From assembly GCA_913773715.1 (NCBI GenBank), contig CAJYHD010000809.1:1-13931 (forward strand): a stretch of 13,931 nt of DNA. The letters run 5' to 3'. Under the pieces are notes generated by a model that was given only the letters and a program-made list of their open reading frames with translations, ran no database searches and had not been told where the DNA came from. Both the position numbers and the translations under genes were made by a program. This DNA is from an uncultured Sphingobium sp. GTDB lineage: Bacteria; Pseudomonadota; Alphaproteobacteria; Sphingomonadales; Sphingomonadaceae. Of the stretch, positions 8,080-13,931 are shown one piece after another (the first letter of the stretch is position 1; each line of letters starts with the position of its first letter).

Positions 8080-9087
8080 TTAAGGCATTATCTCGGCGGG
8101 TGAGCGGCGGCTCTTCGCTTCGTCCGCTGGCATCAGTTCCTTGATGACACCCCAATAGCCCTGCGAAACATGGGCGTGGTCGGCATAAGCCGGATCAGCC
8201 ATCAGATGCGTATGGAGCCGCTTCAAGTTGATCCATGGCACCGACGGGAACAGATGATGTTCCAGATGATAGCTGACGTTGAACGGCGCGATCAGGAAGC
8301 GGTCTAGCAGCGTCGGGATGACGGTGCGCGTGCCGTTCAGTTCCCGCTCGTCGGCGACGCCGTTATGCTCTGCGATCGCGCGGATGCGATTGAAGACATT
8401 GGCCCACAGAAATTGCGGGATGAGCAGTAGGCCCAAAATCTGCCAGCGCCACGGCGATGCCAGGATCAGACCATAGAACAGAACCGCCCACACGACGTAG
8501 CGGATGCGCAGCGACAGTGGATAATCATAGCCGAAACGGCCGGGATTGTGGAAGTTGGCGAAGGGCGCCCAGATCCGGCTGTCCCGCATCATGCGGTAGA
8601 GGTTGAGGCCCGTCACGCTGCGCACGAACAGCCATGCCATGTCGGCAGGGCTTTTGGGGAAATGTTGGTCCGGGTCGCGGCGCTGCACGCGATAGTCGCG
8701 ATCCTGCATCGTGTTGGTATGCCGGTGATGGTGCATGTGGTTGGCGCGGTACAGGTGGATGCTGAAGCCGAGCGGATAGGCGACGAACAGGTCGCCGATC
8801 AGGTCGTTGATGCGGCGGTTGGTGAACAACATGCCATGGCAGGCATCGTGCATCAGCACGGCGAGGCACTGGATGCGCGAGCCGATCACCAGCCCGGACA
8901 GAATATAGACGGGGATGCTGTCGAACCGGATGGCGACGGCGACCGCAGCGATGCCGATCGCCCATTGCAGGATCAGCAGCAGCGCATTGCGGCGATTGTC
9001 CACGACCGACAGTTCGCGGATCAGCGCCAGCGTGCCGCGCCGTGAATAGCGATAGCCGGGCGGACGCTCGCGCGCGCTGTCCTCCAT
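8080..9087 (-). CDS. Membrane fatty acid desaturase family protein
   Basis: The 335-residue protein carries the three histidine boxes of di-iron membrane desaturases and hydroxylases: HDACH (80-84), HMHHHRH (117-123) and HLEHH (274-278), with an additional EHNG at 240-243. Hydrophobic segments lie near residues 36-53, 58-80, 98-110, 197-211 and 216-230, placing it in the inner membrane with the histidine boxes on the cytoplasmic side. Proteins of this fold introduce double bonds or hydroxyl groups into acyl chains or other lipids using O2 and an electron donor. The exact substrate cannot be read from sequence. The ATG at 9087 has GGAG ten bases upstream; a nearer ATG at 9095 is out of frame. 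The gene stands alone, divergent from the cation transporter and convergent with the tRNA genes. Confidence 0.9.
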   Translation of the reverse strand: MEDSARERPPGYRYSRRGTLALIRELSVVDNRRNALLLILQWAIGIAAVAVAIRFDSIPVYILSGLVIGSRIQCLAVLMHDACHGMLFTNRRINDLIGDLFVAYPLGFSIHLYRANHMHHHRHTNTMQDRDYRVQRRDPDQHFPKSPADMAWLFVRSVTGLNLYRMMRDSRIWAPFANFHNPGRFGYDYPLSLRIRYVVWAVLFYGLILASPWRWQILGLLLIPQFLWANVFNRIRAIAEHNGVADERELNGTRTVIPTLLDRFLIAPFNVSYHLEHHLFPSVPWINLKRLHTHLMADPAYADHAHVSQGYWGVIKELMPADEAKSRRSPAEIMP

Positions 9088-9304
9088 TTGTCCATGTCTC
9101 CAAATGCGCAGAATTCGGCGGGACCGTATGTCTGGTGCGCAGCAGCGTCAAGCGGGGGACGCCGCTGGTCATCCAGCACGAGGGGAACTCTTGCACGCGC
9201 ACTCGATTGTGGAGGGGACATCATCGGGCCACGATAAAGAAAGCCAATCATGGACGCCCCTACCCCACTTTATCTTATGGCAGCACCGGGCGAGACGGTC
9301 AGCG
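9088..9304. promoter_or_regulatory. Divergent spacer between desaturase and cation transporter
   Basis: These 217 bases must hold the promoters of both flanking genes. A rightward TTGTGG (9207-9212) and GATAAA (9233-9238) are the best -35/-10 candidates, but the 20-base spacing is too long to be convincing. A 20-codon frame from ATG 9250 ends inside the transporter gene and shows no family resemblance. I see no clear operator palindrome or terminator. Confidence 0.4.
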
Positions 9305-10267
9305 ATGGCTGACGGCTCGGCGGGGCGCGGCGTTTGGGCGGCAGTGAAGGACAATATCGTCCTTTATGGCGCGCTGGCCGCAAACCTGGGGATCGCCGTC
9401 GCGAAGTTCGTGGCGTCGGCGATCAGCGGATCGTCATCCATGCTGACTGAGGGTGTCCATTCGCTGGTCGACTCCGGCAACCAGTTGCTGCTGCTCTATG
9501 GTCAGCGGCAGGCGCGCAAGCCGCCGGATCGGGCGCATCCGTTCGGTTATGGGCGAGAGCTGTATTTCTGGTCCTTCATCGTCGCGATCCTGATCTTTGC
9601 GCTGGGGTCCGGCGTCTCTATCTTCGAGGGGATCGATCATATTCGCAGGCCGGAGCCGCTGCGCGATCCACTGATCAACTATGTGGTGCTGGGCATCGCC
9701 GTTCTGCTGGAGGGTAGCAGCTGGATCATCGCGGTGCGGGAGTTCGATGCGAGCCGGGGCGGCGCGCGTTGGTGGAGCGCGATCCGCCGGTCGAAAGACC
9801 CGGCGGGCTTCATCGTGCTGTTCGAGGATAGTGCGGCGCTGATCGGACTGGCGGTTGCGGGCGCTGGCGTCTGGGCAAGCCATTACTTCGACGATGCGCG
9901 GATCGATGGCGTGGCGTCGGTGATCATCGGCGTGGTGCTGGGCATCGTCGCGATCCTGTTGGCACGGGAGGCCAAGGGGCTGCTGATCGGCGAGAGCGCC
10001 GACCCAAGCCTGATCGAAACGGCCAGAAAGATATTGGACCAGCGGCCCGAGATCGTCGCTGTCAATCATGTCCGCACGGTCCACACCGCGCCCGACGCGG
10101 TCTTCGTCGCGATCAGCGCCGAGTTCGTGCCGGAACTGCCGATGGGTCAGGGCGAGGCGATCATCGAAGAGGTGGAAGCGAGCATGAAGCAAGCGCTGCC
10201 GCAGCTGACATCGATCTATATTCGGCCCGAGCGGCGGCAGGATGCTTTTACGATAGATGGACAATGA
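9305..10267 (+). CDS. Cation diffusion facilitator family transporter
   Basis: Proteins of this family exchange divalent metal ions such as Zn2+, Fe2+ or Mn2+ for protons across the membrane, usually exporting them from the cytoplasm. The 320 residues show about six membrane segments, the TM2 site in LTEGVHSLVDSGNQ (H52 and D56), HPFGYGRELYFW (78-89) after TM2, and a soluble C-terminal domain (about 225-320). The TM5 region reads RRSKDPAGFIVLFEDSAALI (161-180), with E174-D175 where many zinc exporters have HxxxD. From memory this resembles the SLC30A9 (ZnT9)-like branch, so the metal may not be zinc. The frame is open further upstream to 9104, but homologues start near MADGSAG at 9305 and the upstream translation has no family character. 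The Shine-Dalgarno is weak (GGCGAGACGG). Confidence 0.88.
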   Translation: MADGSAGRGVWAAVKDNIVLYGALAANLGIAVAKFVASAISGSSSMLTEGVHSLVDSGNQLLLLYGQRQARKPPDRAHPFGYGRELYFWSFIVAILIFALGSGVSIFEGIDHIRRPEPLRDPLINYVVLGIAVLLEGSSWIIAVREFDASRGGARWWSAIRRSKDPAGFIVLFEDSAALIGLAVAGAGVWASHYFDDARIDGVASVIIGVVLGIVAILLAREAKGLLIGESADPSLIETARKILDQRPEIVAVNHVRTVHTAPDAVFVAISAEFVPELPMGQGEAIIEEVEASMKQALPQLTSIYIRPERRQDAFTIDGQ

Positions 10268-10288
10268 AGTAGACAGATTTTGCAGAAA

Positions 10289-10370
10289 CGCAAAAGCTGC
10301 TCTATAACATTATCCATATCTATTAGTAGTTTATTGTCTTAGTGGCACGGTTATAGTGTCGTTTTCTGCG
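10289..10370. repeat. Imperfect inverted repeat around an AT-rich core
   Basis: The left arm 10289-10308 (CGCA...CTATAAC) and the right arm 10350-10370 (GTTATAG...TGCG) are inverted copies of each other, matching at 16 of 20 positions with one gap. They include a perfect 7-base CTATAAC/GTTATAG pair. The 41-base core between them is AT-rich, unlike the rest of the window. It sits between two convergent genes. It could be a small remnant element or a large RNA hairpin; no flanking target duplication is evident. Confidence 0.45.
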
Positions 10371-10373
10371 TTG

Positions 10374-10397
10374 TTATGCCGCTAATGCGAGGCATAA
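10374..10397. terminator. Hairpin between the convergent transporter and GH39 genes
   Basis: TTATGCC (10374-10380) pairs perfectly with GGCATAA (10391-10397) over a 10-base loop. The hairpin starts 16 bases after the GH39 stop on the minus strand and about 107 bases after the transporter stop on the plus strand. No T run directly follows on either strand, so termination here would be weak. A second small hairpin (TTTTGC/GCAAAA, 10278-10295) lies closer to the transporter end. Confidence 0.35.
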
Positions 10398-10413
10398 ACT
10401 GACTTTTGCGATC

Positions 10414-12090
10414 TTACTGTGCGTCCAGCACAAGCAGCGCCACGCCCTGACGTGGGAGCGTCAGGTCCAAGCCTGCACCGTCGCGTGAACCAGTGAAGGA
10501 GACGCTTTCGGCCTTCATGACCGACGCCGCTTCGAGTTGCGCATATTGGTTCTGATCGGGGGACTGGGGCGATCCCATCTTCTGCCAGGCGGTGAAGGCG
10601 TTGGCGTGATCCTTGTCGACGCGCCACAGCTTAGCGCTGCGTGGTGCGCCCTTGAGGCCTTTAAGGTTCAACTTTACCTGCGCGTCCGGTCCGGCGACGT
10701 CATCATCGTGGTAATGCCAGAGCAGCAGCGCGATCTTGCCGTCCGCCGTGCGCGTGGCGAGCGAGCCGATGTCCGCCGCGCCCTGAACCCCCTTTGCCAT
10801 GACGGTATCGAGCGGAAGCTGCGCGGCGTTGGTGGTCGTCAGCTTCGTTTCGCCAAGCTGCGCGAACATGCGGAAGATGTTGAGGACGGGCAGATCGATG
10901 CCGTTGGTCGAAAGCTGGCGATATCCCGCGAACCAGGGCTGATCCTCAAACTCGAAGGACCAGGACAGGACGCCTTCCAGATTGACCTTCCGCCGCTGCG
11001 CCAATTCCCAGATGCGCGCGAAGCTGGCCGCGGTGTAGCTCGAATACATGGTGCCGTTGCGATAGGCGTTTTGCGGACCGGGGCAGGCGGCGCAGCCTTC
11101 GGGGTCGCTCTCGCCAATGACGACCGGCTTGCTGGCGAGCGAGGGAACGGACAACACTTTGTCGAAGCCTCGATTGGCCTCCTGCAAATGGGTGGCGATT
11201 CCCATGCGGACATGGCCGTCGACGAAGACGGGCTTGCCCTTGGAATGGAAGGACAGGAAGTCGGTCGGCGTGCCGGTTTCGCCGGTCGCGTAGTTCTTGC
11301 CCGAGGACACATGCTTCAGGAAGCCGTCCATGAAGCTGCCACCCGCACCCGCGACATCGGGGCCGCCGACCTTCGCGGTGGGGAGCGCGCGGCGGACGGC
11401 GGCGATGGCATAGTCATGGAGCTTGTAGAATTCGTCCGGCGTCCCCTTCCAGTAAGAAGGGCCGTTGGCTTCGTTCCAGACCTCGAAATACCAGCGCTCG
11501 ACTTCGGCGCGGCCGTAGCGTTCGACATTGTGGCGCGTCCATTGATAGACGAGTTCGCCCCACTTCGCATAATCCTTGGGCGGATGGTTCCAGCCGCCTT
11601 CGATCAGCGTATAGTCGAAGCCGGGCCGCCAGCTATGTTGATAGGGCATGTCGGCAGGCGCGCTCGACAGCGCCTGCGGCATGAAGCCGATCTGGAGATA
11701 GGGGCGCACGCCGCGCGCCAGATAGGTGTCGATGATCCCGTCGACCACGCGCCAGTCATAGACGGGCTTGCCATCCTTGGTTTCGGTGTAGGCGTTGGTG
11801 CTGCCCCATTTGAACGCCGCCGTGCCGTCACCGGTGTTGAGCAAATTGTGCGCGCGGAAGAAGACCTGGCCCTTTTTCAGCTCGCCCAGTTCCATCAGCA
11901 GCTTGCGGCCATCCTTCATCGTCGCATAGTTCGGCTCGTCCGCGCCGAAGAAGCGCCAGACGGGAGGCAGTTTGCCTGCGGGCTTGGCGGCATCCACGCT
12001 GATCGAGACGGTGCGGGCCTCTTGCGCCAGAGCGGCGGGCGATGTCGCAGCAGTGGCGGCAAACAGCGCGGTGGCATAAAGGCTTTTCAT
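10414..12090 (-). CDS. Secreted glycoside hydrolase family 39 protein (beta-xylosidase-like)
   Basis: The 558-residue protein starts with a signal peptide (MKSLYATALF through ALA at about 22), so it acts in the periplasm or outside. A TIM-barrel region (about 40-410) carries the acid/base glutamate in FEVWNEANG (E207) and the likely nucleophile in VVIGESDPEG (E327), the arrangement of clan A retaining glycosidases and of GH39. A beta-sandwich-like region (about 420-555) follows, as in family 39 xylosidases. Two cysteines in EGCAACPG (C333, C336) could form a disulfide after export. Family 39 includes beta-xylosidases, alpha-L-iduronidases and exopolysaccharide-cleaving enzymes, so the substrate is open. 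The ATG at 12090 has GAGGGG seven bases upstream. The gene appears to be transcribed alone, with no sugar transporter or other glycosidase alongside. Confidence 0.87.
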   Translation of the reverse strand: MKSLYATALFAATAATSPAALAQEARTVSISVDAAKPAGKLPPVWRFFGADEPNYATMKDGRKLLMELGELKKGQVFFRAHNLLNTGDGTAAFKWGSTNAYTETKDGKPVYDWRVVDGIIDTYLARGVRPYLQIGFMPQALSSAPADMPYQHSWRPGFDYTLIEGGWNHPPKDYAKWGELVYQWTRHNVERYGRAEVERWYFEVWNEANGPSYWKGTPDEFYKLHDYAIAAVRRALPTAKVGGPDVAGAGGSFMDGFLKHVSSGKNYATGETGTPTDFLSFHSKGKPVFVDGHVRMGIATHLQEANRGFDKVLSVPSLASKPVVIGESDPEGCAACPGPQNAYRNGTMYSSYTAASFARIWELAQRRKVNLEGVLSWSFEFEDQPWFAGYRQLSTNGIDLPVLNIFRMFAQLGETKLTTTNAAQLPLDTVMAKGVQGAADIGSLATRTADGKIALLLWHYHDDDVAGPDAQVKLNLKGLKGAPRSAKLWRVDKDHANAFTAWQKMGSPQSPDQNQYAQLEAASVMKAESVSFTGSRDGAGLDLTLPRQGVALLVLDAQ

Positions 12091-12130
12091 TCAGCGGCCC
12101 CTCGTCCCGATATATGGATGGCCGCTCTAT

Positions 12131-12141
12131 TTGTCGTACAA
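12131..12141. promoter_or_regulatory. Candidate operator upstream of the GH39 gene
   Basis: TTGTCGTACAA is an inverted repeat (TTGT-3-ACAA) about 40-50 bases upstream of the GH39 start. It fits the TnGTnnnACnA pattern of FadR-type GntR regulators. On the minus strand a loose promoter pair, TTGCAT (12157-12152) and ACAAAT (12134-12129) with a 17-base spacer, would overlap it. Short arms make chance occurrence possible. Confidence 0.35.
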
Positions 12142-12202
12142 CATCTCGATGATGCAAGCTGTAATTCATTGCGCGGCGGGACATAGATGCGTACCGCCGA
12201 CG

Positions 12203-12721
12203 TCAGAGGTTGCCTTGTTCCTCCTCCGGCACATCGTCATCCGGGCCGTAGTAGAGTTCCGCGCATTCGCTGGCGAGACAGCCCCCTTCGATGACGATGT
12301 CGTCGCGATAGGCGTCGTGGATGAAATCGAGCGTGTTCACATGCCGGTCTTCGAAGTACATCCGATGCACGTCGTTGCGGCCCGCGCCATAGACGACGCG
12401 ACCGACCTTCGACCAGATCGACGCCATTGTACACATGCCGCAGGGCTGAAGCGTGGAATAGAGGGTCGCACCGCGCAACTCCATCGACCCCGAACCTTCG
12501 CAGCCGCGCCGGATCGCCATCATTTCGGCATGGGCGGTCGCATCGGGCAGTTCGTGCGCCTGGTTGCGCTCGGCCGCGATCACCTTGCCGTCGAGGACGA
12601 TGACGCAACCCAGCGGTGAGGATGACGGGTCGGACCCCTTCGACCGGGCGACGTCGATCGCCATGCGCATCCAGCGCTCGTCTTCCTGAGCCTGGGCATC
12701 GTGGTGGGCGGGATGGGTCAT
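12203..12721 (-). CDS. Nucleoside/base deaminase, cytidine deaminase superfamily
   Basis: The 172-residue protein has the zinc site of the cytidine deaminase fold: HAE (64-66; H64 binds zinc, E66 is the proton shuttle) and PCGMC (93-97; C94 and C97 bind zinc). Proteins with this layout hydrolytically deaminate guanine, cytosine, adenosine in tRNA, or related bases. The residues after the PCxxC (TMASIWSKVGRVVYG) differ from the MCAGA signature of TadA, and the longer C-terminus (HRMYFEDRHVNTLDFIHDAY) recalls guanine-deaminase-like proteins. I therefore do not call it TadA and leave the substrate open. The C-terminal end is acidic (DDDVPEEEQ). The ATG at 12721 has GGAAAG seven bases upstream. 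It lies 72 bases after the retropepsin gene, and a weak terminator-like hairpin between them makes cotranscription uncertain. Confidence 0.85.
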   Translation of the reverse strand: MTHPAHHDAQAQEDERWMRMAIDVARSKGSDPSSSPLGCVIVLDGKVIAAERNQAHELPDATAHAEMMAIRRGCEGSGSMELRGATLYSTLQPCGMCTMASIWSKVGRVVYGAGRNDVHRMYFEDRHVNTLDFIHDAYRDDIVIEGGCLASECAELYYGPDDDVPEEEQGNL

Positions 12722-12755
12722 GGGGAATCTTTCCGCAACTTGAGAATGTCGGGTG

Positions 12756-12782
12756 AAAACGCTCGATCGCCACCAAGCGATC
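12756..12782 (-). terminator. Weak intrinsic-terminator-like hairpin after the retropepsin gene
   Basis: On the minus strand GATCGC pairs with GCGATC (12777-12782 and 12765-12770) over a 6-base loop. Four T follow after a 5-base gap (12759-12756). It begins 11 bases beyond the stop of the aspartic protease gene and before the deaminase start. The stem is short and the T run displaced, so termination is probably partial if real. Confidence 0.35.
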
Positions 12783-12793
12783 CGCCGTGCGTG

Positions 12794-13411
12794 TCACCTT
12801 GCGCTCGCCATCTTCGGTTCCAGCACCAGCGTGCGCCCTTCCACCCGCCAGGAAGCGAGCTGGGTCAGGAAGTTCATGCCCAATATGTCCACATCGCCGA
12901 GCGAAGGCGAGACGATCACCTTGAGCTTGCGCGCCTCCATCCCGCCCAGCGTCAGGCGATCGATGGTGCCGGTTTCGGCGCGGATCGTGCCGTTGGCGGT
13001 CTGCATCAGAACGGGAAGCAAGCCCTGTTCCGACTGGACGCCCGCTGCCCGCGCCGTATCCTTGGAGAGCGCGGTGATCGTCGCGCCACTGTCGATCAGC
13101 ATCCGGCGCTTGACGCCGTTGATCTCGGCCCGCGCCCAGAAATGGCCGTCCGCCGCCATGCGGATGCGGATCGTGTCGCCCGCCACTTCCTGACTGTCGA
13201 GGCCGATGCGGTTCATCACCTGCGACAGATTGGGATCATAAGGTGCTTGCTGCGCCAGCATCAGCAGACAGACGGCGAGCAACCCCACCGACACCAACGT
13301 CCGCACGATCCGGCCGATGAAGGGGATGTTGAACAGCAGGAACAGCAGCAGCGCGCCGCCCAGCGCGTAGGGAAGAAGCCGCTGCCATTCGGGATTGATC
13401 GCGATGTCCAT
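12794..13411 (-). CDS. Membrane-anchored retropepsin-like aspartic protease
   Basis: The 205-residue protein has two hydrophobic segments near the N-terminus (about 13-29 and 36-53) and then one retropepsin-type domain (about 80-200). The catalytic motif is LIDSGATITALS (105-116) with D107, and ILGMNFL (176-182) is the second family signature. A single DSG per chain means the active enzyme should be a homodimer. This matches the TIGR02281-type clan AA proteases that are common in alphaproteobacteria. Relatives in that group include the PodJ-cleaving PerP of Caulobacter and APRc of Rickettsia, but nothing here identifies the substrate. The domain probably faces the periplasm. The ATG at 13411 has GAGG four bases upstream. 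The transglutaminase-like gene ends 45 bases upstream, so the two may share a transcript. Confidence 0.87.
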   Translation of the reverse strand: MDIAINPEWQRLLPYALGGALLLFLLFNIPFIGRIVRTLVSVGLLAVCLLMLAQQAPYDPNLSQVMNRIGLDSQEVAGDTIRIRMAADGHFWARAEINGVKRRMLIDSGATITALSKDTARAAGVQSEQGLLPVLMQTANGTIRAETGTIDRLTLGGMEARKLKVIVSPSLGDVDILGMNFLTQLASWRVEGRTLVLEPKMASAR

Positions 13412-13456
13412 TACGCCTCAACCAGATAGCGGCGGCCTTTGATCCGTTGGCTGCGG

Positions 13457-13931
13457 TCAGGCACGCTCTACGCTGACCCGTTGCGCGTTGAAGCTGACCT
13501 CTCCGAACGCGGTGAGGAAGGCAACGTCGGCGGCGTCACGTCCGACGCCGATCTTTGCCATGTCGGCTTCCTTCGCCATGCCGGTCGCATCGACCAGATG
13601 CCATTCGCCGCCCAGGAACACTTCGGCGACAGCGTGGAAATCCGGCGGCTCGACGCCGAGCGCATAGACGCTGGCGATCCGCGCCGGGATGCCCGCCGCG
13701 CGCGCGAAGGTGATCAGCAGATGGGCGTAATCGCGGCATACGCCCTTGCGCATGATGAAGCTGTCCGCCGCCGTCGTGTCGCTGTTGCTCGATCCCGGAA
13801 TATAACGCAGATGCCCCTGCACCCAGTCGCGCAGCGCAACGACCAGCGCGCCGCCCTCCAGCCCGTCGAAGGTGGACTCCACGAAGTCGTGAAAGCGGTC
13901 GGCGGGACAATAGCGCGAGGGCATGAGATAC
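13457..13931 (-). CDS. Transglutaminase-like protein (C-terminal part)
   Basis: The frame enters from the right edge. The codons before the first visible Met (13924) still read YL, giving YLMPSRYCPADRF, which is internal family sequence and not a natural N-terminus. The N-terminal part, perhaps 100 or more residues, is therefore outside the window. The visible part is the papain-like transglutaminase core with its Cys-His-Asp triad. Counting from that Met, these are C63 in RKGVCRDYAHLL, H97 in PDFHAVAEVFLGG and D112 in WHLVDATG. Bacterial proteins of this group are thought to act as cysteine proteases or amidases more often than as crosslinkers; the substrate is unknown. The gene may be cotranscribed with the downstream aspartic protease gene. 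Confidence 0.88.
   Translation of the reverse strand, partial: YLMPSRYCPADRFHDFVESTFDGLEGGALVVALRDWVQGHLRYIPGSSNSDTTAADSFIMRKGVCRDYAHLLITFARAAGIPARIASVYALGVEPPDFHAVAEVFLGGEWHLVDATGMAKEADMAKIGVGRDAADVAFLTAFGEVSFNAQRVSVERA

Noticed and set aside
9207..9238. TTGTGG / GATAAA as promoter of the cation transporter
   Set aside because: The 20-base spacer is too long for a reliable sigma-70 promoter call.
9104..9304. Upstream extension of the cation transporter frame
   Set aside because: The extra 67 residues are polar, do not resemble CDF N-termini and cross the divergent promoter region; the start at 9305 fits the family.
10537..12186. Open frame of about 549 codons antisense to the GH39 gene
   Set aside because: The opposite strand carries a signal peptide and GH39 catalytic motifs. 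The antisense product shows no domain and lies wholly in the shadow of that codon bias.

Overview
The window reads as chromosomal DNA of a GC-rich alphaproteobacterium, most likely a sphingomonad (Sphingomonadaceae). This rests on base composition, on the style of the proteins (short Ala/Pro-rich tails, a MutL carrying its own endonuclease motif), and on the divergent mutL / mreBCD-mrdA-rodA arrangement. The genus cannot be fixed without a database search.

Left part (1-7759). An exported protein of unknown function (cut by the left edge) and mutL are read leftward. From the facing promoter region (1963-2098) the cell-elongation operon mreB-mreC-mreD-mrdA-rodA is read rightward. Its genes are packed tightly: mreB-mreC are 15 bp apart, mreC-mreD overlap by GTGA, mreD-mrdA overlap by ATGA, and mrdA-rodA overlap by TGATG. 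Together they encode the elongasome: the MreB actin-like filament, the MreC/MreD membrane adaptors, and the RodA glycosyltransferase paired with the PBP2 transpeptidase that builds side-wall peptidoglycan. A run of eight C lies near the end of mrdA; a -1 slip there would read straight into rodA.

Middle (7760-8079). Two tRNA-Lys(CTT) genes lie in tandem. The second is perfectly paired. The first is identical in its body but has two mismatches in the acceptor stem and may be decaying.

Right part (8080-13931). This holds accessory and metabolic genes. A membrane fatty acid desaturase (leftward) is divergent from a cation diffusion facilitator (rightward). An AT-rich convergent spacer with an imperfect inverted repeat follows. 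Then come leftward genes: a secreted GH39 family glycosidase with its own upstream region and a candidate operator; a cytidine/guanine-deaminase-like nucleoside deaminase; a membrane-anchored retropepsin-like aspartic protease; and a transglutaminase-like protein cut by the right edge.

I see no insertion sequence, CRISPR array, prophage gene, toxin-antitoxin pair or defence island. The gene content is mostly ordinary; the points worth a second look are small-scale ones (tRNA pair, C8 tract, spacer repeats).
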